From NCBI RefSeq assembly GCF_001649575.2, contig NC_051434.1, positions 19,333,429 through 19,397,428 of the forward strand: a stretch of 64,000 nt of DNA. The letters are read 5' to 3'. Source of the stretch: Kryptolebias marmoratus. Taxonomy: Eukaryota; Chordata; Actinopteri; Cyprinodontiformes; Rivulidae. Each line of letters begins with the position of its first letter. Positions within the stretch are counted from its first letter, which is position 1. Made by a program: the position numbers and the translations under genes. The notes below the pieces were generated by a model. The model was not told the DNA's origin. It saw only the letters and a list, made by a program, of their open reading frames with translations, and did no database searches. This document shows, piece after piece, positions 24,888 to 35,879 of the stretch.

Positions 24888-25485
24888 CAAAAAAAGTTAA
24901 AAAACAAAAACAACTGGACTTCTATTCTGTAGCTGAAGACGTTTCGCTTCTCATCCGAGGAGCTTTCTCAATTCAGAAATAGAGAGTGTGGAGTTGAGCT
25001 TTTAAAGCTGAGATGTGATGTAAGCTGGATTGCTNNNNNNNNNNNNNNNNNNNNNNNNNNNNNNNNNNNNNNNNNNNNNNNNNNNNNNNNNNNNNNNNNN
25101 NNNNNNNNNNNNNNNNNNNNNNNNNNNNNNNNNNNNNNNNNNNNNNNNNNNNNNNNNNNNNNNNNNNNNNNNNNNNNNNNNNNNNNNNNNNNNNNNNNNN
25201 NNNNNNNNNNNNNNNNNNNNNNNNNNNNNNNNNNNNNNNNNNNNNNNNNNNNNNNNNNNNNNNNNNNNNNNNNNNNNNNNNNNNNNNNNNNNNNNNNNNN
25301 NNNNNNNNNNNNNNNNNNNNNNNNNNNNNNNNNNNNNNNNNNNNNNNNNNNNNNNTCTGAATTGAGAAAGCTCCTCGGATGAGAAGCGAAACGTCTTCAG
25401 CTACAGAATAGAAGTCCAGTTGTTTTTGTTTTTTAACTTTTTTTGAATTTACCATGGCCTGGATGACTGAGAATCTACACCAGCA
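24888..25485. mobile_element. Penelope-like element 3' ends in inverted arrangement
   Basis: The left arm (24888-25034, minus) and right arm (25356-25485, plus) are near-identical inverted copies of the 3' end I associate with fish Penelope-like elements ('gaagcgaaacgtcttcagct', 'agaagtccagttgttttt'). They face outward around an assembly gap. The same 14-bp word, taatgtgatgaatt, sits just outside both arms (24874-24887 and 25486-25499), so this is one insertion with a target duplication. The right arm extends about 38 bases further than the left. Open frames spanning the Ns are artefacts. What lies in the gap is unknown. Confidence 0.75.
25035..25355. other. Assembly gap (321 N)
   Basis: Run of N between the inverted Penelope-like arms; the true size may differ. 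Confidence 0.99.
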
Positions 25486-25645
25486 TAATGTGATGAATTG
25501 GCACCTCTGGTGCTGTCCTATGCAGATCTAGTTCTTTGTTTAACTAATCTTAAAGAGCAGTTCCCTGAGTCCAAAACAAATTTCCCCAAAAGTATACTAT
25601 ATTCTTTATTTATATGAAAAAGTATAATACATATATTTTATCATT

Positions 25646-26160
25646 TGTCATAGTTTTGGTGTTTTGTTTGATGGTTTTTCTGGTTCTTGTTCTGCTGTGT
25701 TTGTCTTTTGGATTTGTGTTCATGTCTTGTCATTTTCACCTCCCCAGCAACCTGCCACGCCTCCTTCTCTCATTCCTTGCTGTTCAGTTACTTTCCAGTT
25801 TCTCATGCCACACCCACATTACCATGACTACTTAATCACTGCCATCATTTTCACCTGTTTGTTATTACTCACCTGTGCCCATTTTCCTCCTGATACTCAG
25901 CCTTCATATACCGGTCTTTGCTCTTCATTCCCTACTGGGTCATTCCGTTTCTTGCTGTGTTTTCCACGTTGTCCTCGGTTGTCTTGTCTTGTTATACCTC
26001 ACTTTGTCCCTCGTTTTGAATTTTGGAATTTTGTTATTGTTAGTTTTGCTGCCTTGTCAGCCCGTTTGTTTTTGTCAGTTTATTTTAGTTAATAAATTAA
26101 TTTCCTTTTTTACTATGAGTCTGCGTCCTGGGTTCGCCTCTGTCTCCACGCCTTATGACA
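25646..26160 (+). mobile_element. Solo LTR, copy 1
   Basis: 515 bp starting TGTCATAG and ending TTATGACA (TG...CA with TGTCAT/ATGACA ends), flanked by ATCATT on both sides (25640-25645, 26161-26166). Inside are a pyrimidine-rich 'ccacgcctcc', TATA-like 'ttcatataccgg', an AATAAA at about 26091, and 'gagtctgcgtcctgggttcgcc' near the end. It fits a Gypsy-type LTR with no internal region. Open frames in it are not genes. Confidence 0.85.
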
Positions 26161-26169
26161 ATCATTTAC

Positions 26170-27595
26170 TCACCTCTCTGTTTAATGTTTTATGTAGTCT
26201 TTTAAGTGTAACTTTTTTGATGATAAAATGTCTTCTTTTGAAACACAGCAGATATTAAAATTAAAATAATACTATATATTTTGTTTGCTTTCATCTTTGG
26301 AAATGCTATGAAAATACTTGTCATCTTTTTGCTCATTCTGTTAAGTAACTAATGCATTTGGCTGCAAAAAATGGTAGGAAAGCTTCTACTTTTAGAGCAA
26401 ATATAGGAGAGAAGTTTCAACTTCACAAGGAATTGGAGAGTTAAACTTTTATGCAGTGGAACATTTTCATAGAGGTGAAGAGACGTTCAGGGACCTCTAT
26501 CAAACAGCCTCTAGAAACCGAACATTGACCAATCAAGTCAGGCCAGAAGAGGTGCAAAATAGAAATTGAAGGTATTATTATATTAATATTCCTGTAAATA
26601 CATTGGCTATTTCAGGTTTTTGATTTGCAGTTTGAATTCTTAATGTCCTTTGTAGAGTTGGAATTTCCAGATATTTGTATTTTCTCTAAGAGTACCAAAA
26701 AACCCCCAAAATGCTAATAATAAAAAAAAACTGTGTATTCCAGTTTAAACATTTTGACTAAGATTACATTGCTCCTGTATATANTATATATATATATATA
26801 TATATATGAAAACCATGCTGTAAGTGACAAGCAACAGATCAGAGATGAGTTGCGATGGCTGATGTCAAACCATAACATTTTAGAGGTGAATTATAATTAC
26901 TAATATTTCACAGCAATTAAAATGAAAAAAAGTCCGGAGGGTTTTTGCTGTTAATTTTGAGTTGCTACAGGAGTAAGACGGAAACAAAGCTGAAAAGAAA
27001 ATTGCATTAGTAAGTTGAGGAAGACTGTATTAAAATGCAAATGTACAGCTGTTAATAGTTCTTCAAAAACCAATAATCCCCTACAGCCAGTCATGTGTCA
27101 AAATGGTTAATGGAAAAATATCCCAGAGGCACACAGGGTCCCTTTTCCATTCCACTTTTGATTAAAGCAGAAATTCTGTTCAGGGAAAAGTGGGGATTGG
27201 GTCAGGATGGGACTGCCAAAGATGTCTTAATGCGGGCAGGATACCAAACTCATTGTTCTGAAGCCCTGATTTCACAGACATGCTTTCTCAGGGGAAGAAC
27301 CCTAATCATAAACAAGAGGATGCTGGGTAGGCATATCAGATCTGTATTTGTTACTGGTATTCATTGTACAGCTTGAAAATATCAACACGAAATGTTATTA
27401 GGTAGGTGGTAACTTGAAAGGATGGGGTTTGAATGTGTTTGGCAAACCAACATTACCTTGTCTTCTTAAATATATTTCTTTATATTGAAGCTTTATGAAT
27501 GAAAAAGCTCCAAGAAGATGACGAATTCTTGTCAGATTTAGTGAGGAGAGGTACTGTATGTTTTTTTTGTTATAATTAAAAGTCTAGCAATCATT
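26170..27595. other. Gene-free; (TA)n at 26779-26807
   Basis: AT-rich DNA with a TA microsatellite containing one N (26784). Open frame 27095-27376 plus has no recognisable domain. Confidence 0.55.
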
Positions 27596-27599
27596 GAAA

Positions 27600-27690
27600 G
27601 AGTTAATCAGTTGTAGATGTGCATCCAACTATTGTTTCCTGAAAGTTTCAATAAAATCCTTCAAGTAGTTTAGTAACAGTTTGTAAATTT
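27600..27690 (+). repeat. Family B repeat fragment
   Basis: 'gttaatcagttgtagatgtg', then 'aaagtttcaataaaatcctt' and 'gtagtttagtaacag', matching the family B core. Confidence 0.5.
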
Positions 27691-27694
27691 GGAT

Positions 27695-28600
27695 CCAGGA
27701 GTACAGACTCAACACAAGGAGTTTGAGAGAACTTAGAACTAGCGACAGCAAAGGAAAAGTGTCTTGGTACGTACTGAAACCTTGTGAAACATTCGTTCCC
27801 AAGCACTGTTCTACGATCTGTTCTGAGCGCAGCATGTCACATGACTGTTCCATTCTGCGTTCCTACGAAACAGCAAACTGAAGTTCAGTGAAACTCAGAC
27901 AAGAAGGTGGCGATCTTGTTATGTTTTTTTTACAAATAAAATAAATAAGTTACTGCAATTAAACAAAATAAAAAGTTCATATATACTTTATATGTTAAGG
28001 ATTAGTTCTCATGTAGTACATTCTTCTCCCGACATTAAAAATATTTCAGAGCTCTTCCAAGCAACTATGTATTTGCAAAGTCTCGCCTCATTTACCCGAG
28101 TGTCTCGTACAGAGCATGAGTTTGAATTTTGGGATGTATTTGATGTAGAAATGGATAGGAAGTATCTAATTTCTTGTTGTACAGATTGTTTATCTGAATA
28201 AAAATGTGTAAATGTACAGGAGCAGGCTGACACAGATTAATTCAAATAAAATATCCTTTCATTAAAATAATACTAATAAACCAACACAAGAGATTACAAG
28301 AGACAAAAAGACACAAGAAAACGTTCTACTTTTAATTGAGTGTAATATTTTAAAACAACACAAACTGACAAAATAAATGACAAAACTGGGATTATTTGTC
28401 TAAATGTCCTTCAATAACAAAAAAAAATGTCATCTTATTTTATTTATTTGTTTTTTCTTATTTTTATGCTCAGAATTAAATATTTCTTTCTTTAGTTGTT
28501 TAGTTAAGGGAAACGGAAAAGGATTTAATTTCTCACTGTAACCACCGTGTTTTGCTGTGTATGTGGTCACCAGATGTCGCTGTGTTGAGATGTTTCAAAC
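27695..28600. other. Gene-free, nothing recognised
   Basis: No domain found in the overlapping small open frames at 27992-28233. Confidence 0.5.
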
Positions 28601-28604
28601 ATTC

Positions 28605-29467
28605 TGTCATGTGAGGTGGAGATGACGGAGACGAACCCAGAGTGCAGACTCATTTTAAAAAGAAACTAATTTATTAAACTAAAGAATAAACAAAACAAAA
28701 AGCTGACATGGGGTGGCACAGTGGGATAGTGGTTAGAGCAGCAAGAAGGTTGCAGGATCGCTTCCCGGCCTGGGGCCTTTCTGGGTGGAGTTTGCATGTT
28801 CTCCCTGTGCACACGTGGGCTTACTCCGGGTACTCCGGTTTCCTCCCACAGACTAAAAACATGCATGTTAGGTTAATTGATGACTCTTAAATTGTCCCTA
28901 GGTGTGAGTGAGAGTGTGAATGGTTGTTTGTCTCGTTAGTCTCTATGTGTCCCTGTGATGGACTTGCGACCTGTCCAGGGTGTCCCCCGCCTCTCGCACA
29001 GTGACTGCTGGGGATAGGCGCCAGCTCCCCACGACCCGGAATGGAGAAGAGGGTAAAGAAAATAGATGGATGGATTGAAAAAGCTGACGTGGCAGCAAAC
29101 AAATAAAAACATAAACTAAAACGAGAACAGAAATATGAACAGGCACAGGAAACCACAGGACCGGGAACAGGCAGGACAGAAACAAACAACAAACATCAAC
29201 AATGGACCAGCGGGGTATGGAAGGAAATGACTGGGTTTTAAAGCCCAGAGGAAAATGAGGTAAGTGGACTCAGGTGTGTGGGAGCAATCACAGGCAGGTG
29301 GAGATGGGCGTGGCAGGGAAACTGAGAGAGAGTGACTGGGTAGGAGAAAATGACAACACAAACACAAGAGACAGACAGAATCCCAACAGAAACGAAACAA
29401 TAAACCCAGATCACTAAATGAAACAAGACGAAAATGAAGAAAAACCCAAAAACTCCAAATCCCTACA
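28605..29467 (-). mobile_element. Solo LTR, copy 2, carrying a SINE
   Basis: Starts TGTCATG and ends CCCTACA, flanked by CATTC on both sides (28600-28604, 29468-29472). Without the inserted SINE it is about 480 bp, the size of its relatives. On the minus strand it shows the same order of parts: 'gccacgcccatctccacctg', TTTAAA-containing promoter region, AATAAA, 'gagtctgcactctgggttcg'. Confidence 0.85.
28708..29077 (+). mobile_element. GATG-tail SINE, near full length
   Basis: tRNA-like head ('gggtggcacagtgggatagt', A box 'tggttagagca', weak B box 'gcaggatcgcttccc'), body ('agtttgcatgttctccctgt', 'cggtttcctcccacagact', 'gacctgtccagggtgtcccc') and tail 'aatagatggatggatt'. Flanked by aaaaagctgac (28697-28707 and 29078-29088), extending to 15 bp with one mismatch. 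It is inserted into a solo LTR, so it is the youngest of the nested pair. Confidence 0.9.
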
Positions 29468-29474
29468 CATTCCC

Positions 29475-29985
29475 CGACATCACATCTTTCTCTGGAACTA
29501 TTGTTCCAAATGATTGGTCTTTGTATGCTATCACTACTAAGAACTTTAACAAAACTAAATAGCAACAACCCAAAAAACAAAACAGGCTGTCACATCATCA
29601 GCAATAACCTTCAAGAACTTGAAGGAAACACAAGGTGGCACAAGGACCAACTGGACACGGCATTAAAGCTCATCAATGGCAGGGTGAAGATAAACTAGGA
29701 GTGGGGACTTAAAAAGGCTTGGGTAAATTTGGAGAGTGTTGACAGGTGACTGATGCTGACAGAGAACAGGTGTAGATGGGCGTAGCAGGCAGATTATGGA
29801 AAAAGTACTGACTGAGTAAGGAATGGGCTGATGGTACAAAGGAACTGGACTAAACCCACAAGAATTATCAAGTGAAAACACAAGAAGCAGAACCAAACAC
29901 ATAAACTAAAAAATACAGAAAATAAACACAATAACAAAAAGGGGAATAAACCTAGCATTAACCATAAGATCTGCCTAAACAACCA
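29475..29985 (-). repeat. Probable LTR fragment, related type
   Basis: 29690-29960 reads on the minus strand like an LTR interior: 'ctgctacgcccatctacacc', a promoter-like 'ttttaagtcccc' and AC-rich/GT-rich flanks. No terminal TG/CA or duplication found. Relationship to the solo LTR family is uncertain. Confidence 0.35.
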
Positions 29986-29994
29986 AACACTCAT

Positions 29995-30300
29995 ATGAGA
30001 TATTGTGTCAACAGAGTTGACCACAAATAGCTTATGGTAGCATTTTCAACAAAGATCTTGCACATCTGTTAGGGCTCAGGATATCTGTTGGGGTCAGTTG
30101 GCATTCATCTTGATCGGGTTGACTCTGAACATTTTTCAAATGTAGATGTACATCCAGTGATTACTTTACGCAAGTTTCATTCAAATTCTATCAGTGGTTT
30201 ATGAAATATTTTGGTAAAAGTCACACACAAATACACACACACACATGCACAAAAACATTATCATCTGCCTTTGCCTTTAGCAGTGGTTGATAATTAGATT
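29995..30300 (+). repeat. Family B repeat, single copy
   Basis: 'agagttgaccac', 'caaagatcttgcacatctgt', 'gtcagttggcattcatcttga', 'aagtttcattcaaattct', 'ggtttatgaaatattttgg', an ACACAC run and a 'cattatcatctgcctttgcc' tail, collinear with the tandem copy at 19905-20590. Confidence 0.65.
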
Positions 30301-30561
30301 TTTGTACTGCAGAAGTATGCTTTATTTTTGTTCCTACTATCCATGTGTATAATTGTTTTTTCGAACACCAATTTTTTGAGTTATATCTACTATAAATCAT
30401 AGACTCCCGACAGCAGCACTGCAGAAGAAATTAGTTTGGCCAGTCAGATCATTTTAAAGTAGTTATTAGTCTCAGTTGCAACATTTCACTACAGTGACAA
30501 GGACAAGACACTCAGAATGAAGAAATCACACTTACATAATTTAATTAACATATATACCATC

Positions 30562-30740
30562 TGTAGGGGTGTAGCGATTTGCAAAAAAATTTGTATCTCA
30601 GTTTTGAAGTCAAGGTTTGGTACGTTTTCAGTACAAAGGTAACTGTAAGAAAATTACTTTTTTTTTTTCAACAGTGAGCATAATAGGAACAAAACAAAAC
30701 AGATTAGTCTTTCCTAATAAAAATATAAATGTCCGTCTCA
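30562..30740 (+). mobile_element. hAT-type transposon end (partial)
   Basis: 'taggggtgtagcgatttgc', 'tctcagttttgaagtcaagg' and 'ttggtacgttttcagtaca' match the terminus of hAT elements common in fish (TAGGGGTGTAACG...). I do not see the opposite end, so the element is truncated or its right end is diverged. No transposase frame visible. Confidence 0.5.
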
Positions 30741-30744
30741 AAAA

Positions 30745-31775
30745 AAAAAAAAAAAAAATTTAAGTAAATTTAAAAAGTAAAAGCATCAGCATTTAGGTGA
30801 ATGATAATAAGATTTTACCGGACGAGTACTGTTTTTGTATTCAGATTAGCAGTGCTGACTCTGTAGCCGACACTGTTTCTTGTTTTGTATTTCTTCCTTC
30901 AGTAAGGTGTGGTCAAGTAGCATGCTGTAATCTTTAGCCCTTGGAAGCCCTGGATGTCCATCCATCAGTCATGAGAGCAACAACAGAAGCTTAGAAGAAG
31001 TCATGGACGATGGTGGCTTAAAGCTTATTGAAGACTGATAAAATTTATTCCACCTTTCCCCCTAGAACATGCAGAGCACTCACAATCGCAGTCATTTTTA
31101 GCATTACGGAAGAATTATTTGTTCACGCTAACATTTCTAGAAGCATTGTATCGTAAAATATTAATTAGACAATAAATAACAAAGGCAGTGGTCACAGTTT
31201 CTGTGGTACCCAACTGTTTGAGGAGTTGTGTGAAACAGGTGCAGAGAAAAACGTCTGTTCAGGACTAAAAAATGTATTTGTACACCATTTCGACTCAGAA
31301 AAATGTTCAGATGCATAGGCTATACTGCAACTATCAGATGGAAGCGTAAGGTGGTATATCAATCTGTTTTTTACTTTTTTGTTTGTTTTTGGTTTACAGA
31401 TCAGATTTTGTCTTTCATTCCTTTTTTGTCTCTGTAGTTTATCTATTGGATTCCACTGCTTATATTTTGCAGTTTATGTAGTTTCTTGTCTTGCAGACAG
31501 ACATGGTGTGCCTCTTTAAATTAATATTTACTATAGCGTTTACTGATTATGAGATACATTATATCATGTATGGTATCTTTTTGTATATATTTAAAATTTG
31601 GTGATGGTGTTTATAATTATATGTAATTATTTTCAGATGCATTTTTAATATTTATGTTTACATACACAGATTCATTTATACTACTGATGAATGTATTTTT
31701 GAACACACTAACAAACTATGCAGCGGGAGCTCAGTTGGTTTGTGGACCTTTTTATACCTTTTGTGGTATATCAAC
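30745..31775. other. Gene-free, nothing recognised
   Basis: May include internal hAT sequence from the left neighbour. No coding evidence. Confidence 0.45.
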
Positions 31776-31779
31776 CAAT

Positions 31780-32500
31780 CAACTAGAACCACTCCCAGAG
31801 CACAAACCTCAACCATGGCCATAGCATTGCTGTGAATCCTTTCAAAAATTCCTAAATCCGGATTGTGATCTGGATCACCACCAAATGTACCATGTTTGAT
31901 GTTTACTGTCATAATGCGTGGAGACAGAGGCAAACCCAGAACGGAAACTCATTTTAAAAGGAAACCAATTTATTGACTAAAACAAACTGACAAAACAAAA
32001 GGGCTGACGAGGCAGCAAAACTAACAATCGCAAAATCAAAAATCAAAAGAAAGGCAAGGCATAACATGGCATGGCAACAGAGGACAAAGTAGACGACAAA
32101 CGGAACGAAATGACCCAGTAGAGATTGAAGAACAAAGACCGGTATTTAAAGACTGAGGATCAGGAGGAAAATGGACACAGATGAGTGATTGCAAACAGAT
32201 GAGAATGATGGCAGTGATTGAGTTGTCATGGTAATGTGGGTGTGGCATGAAAGACTGGAATGTAACAGAACGGCAAGGTATGGAAGAAGGAGGCGTGGCA
32301 AGTTACTGGGGGAGGTGAAAGTAACAAGACATGAACACAATTTAAGATAAACAAAGCAGAACAAGAACTAGAAAAACAAACAAAAACACCAAAACCATGA
32401 CATTTACTGAAAATTTCTTGAAAATCCATTCATAAATTTTTAAGTAATCTTGGGCATAGACAGACATTAACAAAAACACATCTTCCTTGGCAGAAGTAAT
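31780..32500 (-). mobile_element. Family A MITE copy 2, interrupted by a solo LTR
   Basis: Inverted copy of family A. It begins near 'actagaa' at 31780, carries the 'gatctggatcaccacc' segment at 31868-31883 and ends with 'ccttggcagaagt' at 32485-32497. A solo LTR (31907-32402) with a 5-bp target duplication sits in the middle; removing it restores a continuous family A copy. The LTR is therefore younger than the MITE. Confidence 0.75.
31907..32402 (-). mobile_element. Solo LTR, copy 3, inside MITE A
   Basis: 496 bp, TGTCATAATG...AACCATGACA, flanked by TTTAC on both sides (31902-31906, 32403-32407). The minus-strand content is closely similar to copy 1: 'gccacgcctcc', 'tttaaataccgg', AATAAA, 'ctgggtttgcctctgtctcc'. 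No internal retrotransposon sequence, so a solo LTR. Confidence 0.88.
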
Positions 32501-32504
32501 AAAA

Positions 32505-34312
32505 TGGGATTTTGTTTTTCACAGCATTTATACCATGATTCTTAGTCAAAAACTAGATTGAATTGAACTCAATAAAAGTGGGTTGAGCTGAATAGACTAA
32601 GAAGTTAAGTTTAGTGCAATATTTTTAATCTTCTTTATAAAGTACAATGAGATAAACGACTACTATTATAAGGTGGGACAAAATAAATAAAACTAAACTA
32701 AACTAAATTCATAAGTGAGGACCTTTTACGTTCTAGTTTTCATTGCTTGAGTGTCAACTCGCCACACTTTATTTCTGTAAGAACACGAATGAACTGTGCT
32801 CAATAACAATGGCTTCCAGAGGTTTTTCTGAACCCAGGCAGTGATTCCCACAACAGAATCATTTCTATTTTTATTGTGGTGTTGCTTGAAGGCATTCAAA
32901 TGAAAGCCAATAAATTCAGGTTTTCTGCTTTATCCCTTGTTCTCAAAGATAAAGCATTCCTATACTTTTATTTTATCTTTTAAATGTATAGTTGATTAGA
33001 GTTTTAAGTTGAAAAATATTACTATTGAAATAATTTATTCATTCAGTCATTTAGTCTTGTACAAAAGATGAGACTGCTCTATCATCTTTGGAAACTTGAT
33101 TTTCTATTTTTTAACAGAAAGACGTAGTGATATCTTGCATGAAGTTAACATCAGTGTTACAAATACACTAACAATACTTCATGGGACCTTATCACAAATT
33201 TCCTCAGTGGTGCTGTTGTAAGGTCAAAAAAAGGTTCAACATTCATTACATCTCGAATTACCAGAAAAACTTGTGTTTTATATTTGCTTCAATTCTGATT
33301 GGATGCACAACCCCTGCTGGCTTGTTAAAGTGAGCATTGAGGGCAAACTTTTGAAGGCAGATCCTTTAATGAGAATGTCTATAAAAGCACCCTATGGACC
33401 TGCAATGAACACACAAACCTGGCATTCATTTTAATTACTGCTAAGTTGTGAGCCAAGAAAACGCAGCGGATTTCTCTACTCAAGAGAATCTAATCTATTT
33501 AAAGCCGACTGCTGATTTTAACTGCTTAGTTGGAGGATTGGATGCCAGGTGCCACTGTGTCGTGGAACAGACACCCTCTGTCTCACATTACAATCCAGAT
33601 CACTCTGGGAGTGGAATATTAGCCCATCTCTCTGTGTCCAACTTTCTGGCAGACCTGATTATTAGGATCTGCTTGATCACACATGGTACCGGATCACGGG
33701 TCGCTCCAAGAAATCATTATATTCAGGCACAGAGCTTATGTGTTCCTATTGCTCTGGAGAATATGTGGCGCTTCTCACAGCCTGTTTACACACATTCTGT
33801 TTGTACACACCACACATCCAATATGTGAAAGATGGGCGAGGCATGATGTGTCATGGTACAAATTAGGCACTTACTCACTCAGAAATAATTAGCATAAAAC
33901 TGATTTTGAGTTAGGGTGAAAGAGCCGTCTTAGTAAATATCAAATTTGAAAAGGTTTATTTTGCATTTAGGAACTCTAATAAATTTAAGAAAAGTCAACA
34001 ATAAATCAGTGTAGAGTACATAAAATGATTTAACACAGTCATCTATCATTAGTCAATTGAGTATTTTAATAATTGTTTCACTGTTGAAAATTGGAAAAGT
34101 TGAAATGCTAGTAGTTATATAGTGAGCTGTTTATAGTTGTTAGTTATTTTTGTTTCTTTGTTTTAGTCAAGCATTTTAGGTACATTAAACCTAAAGACTT
34201 AATATTACTGATGTTATTTCAACTATTAAATATATTGTTATTATGATTATAGTTATTATTATTATAATTATTATTATATTAAATACATTTTGAATTTGAC
34301 TCTGGGATCAAT
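32505..34312. other. Gene-free, nothing recognised
   Basis: 33300-33890 is GC-richer with a 126-codon open frame (33448-33828 plus) that shows no domain, start context or splice pattern I trust. Might be regulatory. Confidence 0.4.
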
Positions 34313-34316
34313 AAAA

Positions 34317-34328
34317 TATCTATCTATC

Positions 34329-34395
<67 letters not shown>

Positions 34396-34396
34396 T
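34317..34396. repeat. (CTAT)n microsatellite
   Basis: About 20 units with one TTAT variant. The 'YLSIYLSI' open frame across it is an artefact. Confidence 0.95.
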
Positions 34397-34473
34397 GCAT
34401 TTAATGACATTACCAAGAATTTTTTATTCCGCCATGAGAAATGGCAAAAATAAAAATAAAAAATTGCACGTAT

Positions 34474-34476
<3 letters not shown>

Positions 34477-34534
<58 letters not shown>

Positions 34535-34538
34535 GTGC
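34477..34538. repeat. (AT)n-(GT)n microsatellite
   Basis: AT run to about 34518, then GT units. Confidence 0.95.
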
Positions 34539-34539
34539 A

Positions 34540-35808
34540 TTTAGCATAGGTTAATTATATAGTTGGTCATGTATATAGTCTCAGATAAAAGCTGGGGTAA
34601 GATCTGCACTAGAGTTTGAGATTCAAGGTTCAAGCTTACACTGTGAGTGGCCAGCATATTGCTCCTCACACAAAACCTTCACACATGTGTAGCTCATTGG
34701 ATTCCAGGTCAGAGTGTGTTTCCAGTAAATTGTACATTTGCAGCTTTTGGTTACCACATCCCCATACCTTTTGGGTATGAAAAGAAACCATCTGCCAAAG
34801 ATTTTTTTGTACTCACCTTGGCCCTGCTTTGTTTTCCCCTTTAGAAGTTCTCCCATAACATAAACAATCTACTGTTCAGTATTTTAATTATTATCTTTAA
34901 TAATAATAACTAGTATTTTGACAATCTTTTATGTTTCCTTCAAAAAAGAAGCAGGCTAAATCATGCTTTTTCTATATTCTTTGTTTTACAAAGAGCATTT
35001 GCTTCACCTGGGGTACTGGGGTACTTAATGCCCTGTGACTGAGTAAATAAAAGCATGGGTGTGAAATGGTGACTATTTTGCACCCAGACAGTACAAAGCT
35101 GCAACCACTGTGTACAAAATGGCAACTGCTGAGTATGAAGTGAGACTTTGAGGATGTATATAAATTGAAAACTTTTGAAGATTTGCCTGTTTGACTCAAA
35201 TCAGCTGCATGGAAATCCCCAGACAGCAGGAGTGGAGAGTGCAAGGATACCAGCAGGAGGTGAGTGTACAGAAAGTTAAATGGGTCATAATTTAACAAGA
35301 GCCACCAGTAAATGAACAACACTCTAGCACAAATTCAGTTTGAATGTTTAATATTTTATTTATTTGTTATTTTCACATTGGGAAATGTTATTTTTTGTTG
35401 TGTTGCCTCATATTTAAGGAATTAACCAAAACAAACACTCATTTTTGCACTGTTTTTTAAACAAACAAAAGATACCTTTAAGTTTTGGAGCTTATTCATT
35501 TTTTTGTATGACATATGGTCTGTATGACACAACGATTAAAATTAGAAGTGTTTATTGTTAATTCTATTTTCTTGGTTTATATTGTTTATTGTAAAAAAAC
35601 CTTAAAGACAAAATTGGATTTCCTCCTTGCTGGGTATAAACATTATGGTAAGGGTTCCATGCAATTTATGAATTCAGCTTCAGTTGTTGAGATATGATAA
35701 TGATAAGGGTGAATAGATTAACTAATCTAATGATTGAGTTCCTGTAAGGTATAATCAATCTGTTGTTTGGTCACTCTGACCTGGTGCCACTGCTTTTACG
35801 AGAGCTTG
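34540..35808. other. Gene-free, nothing recognised
   Basis: Small open frames at 34623-34856 and 34972-35322 (minus) show no domain. Confidence 0.5.
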
Positions 35809-35809
35809 G

Positions 35810-35878
35810 AAGGAAGGGTGATAACCTTTCCTCAACTTACCTATGTGGTAAGTTGAGGAAAGGTTATCACCCTTCCTT
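35810..35878. repeat. Perfect 32-bp inverted repeat, 5-nt loop
   Basis: Left arm 35810-35841 and right arm 35847-35878 are exact reverse complements around the loop TATGT. The arms contain 'gataacctttcctcaactta'. No transposon signature or duplicated target is visible outside. It could be a templated inversion, a foldback transcript source or an assembly artefact. Confidence 0.95.
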
Positions 35879-35879
35879 A

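Noticed and set aside
24973..25455. 160-codon frame and a 111-codon frame through N
   Set aside because: Made almost wholly of unknown residues across the assembly gap.
25664..26258. Overlapping hydrophobic plus-strand frames (142 and 127 codons)
   Set aside because: They lie in the pyrimidine-rich solo LTR; Phe/Leu/Ser/Cys bias is due to T/C richness.
33448..33828. 126-codon open frame, possible small protein
   Set aside because: No recognisable domain, no low-complexity bias or splice support, and such length is expected by chance in 64 kb; kept only as part of an unassigned stretch.
34290..34544. Tyr-Leu-Ser-Ile repeat protein
   Set aside because: Translation of a (CTAT)n microsatellite. 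The His-Pro-Ser-Ile frame at 58769-58957 is rejected for the same reason (GATG repeat).
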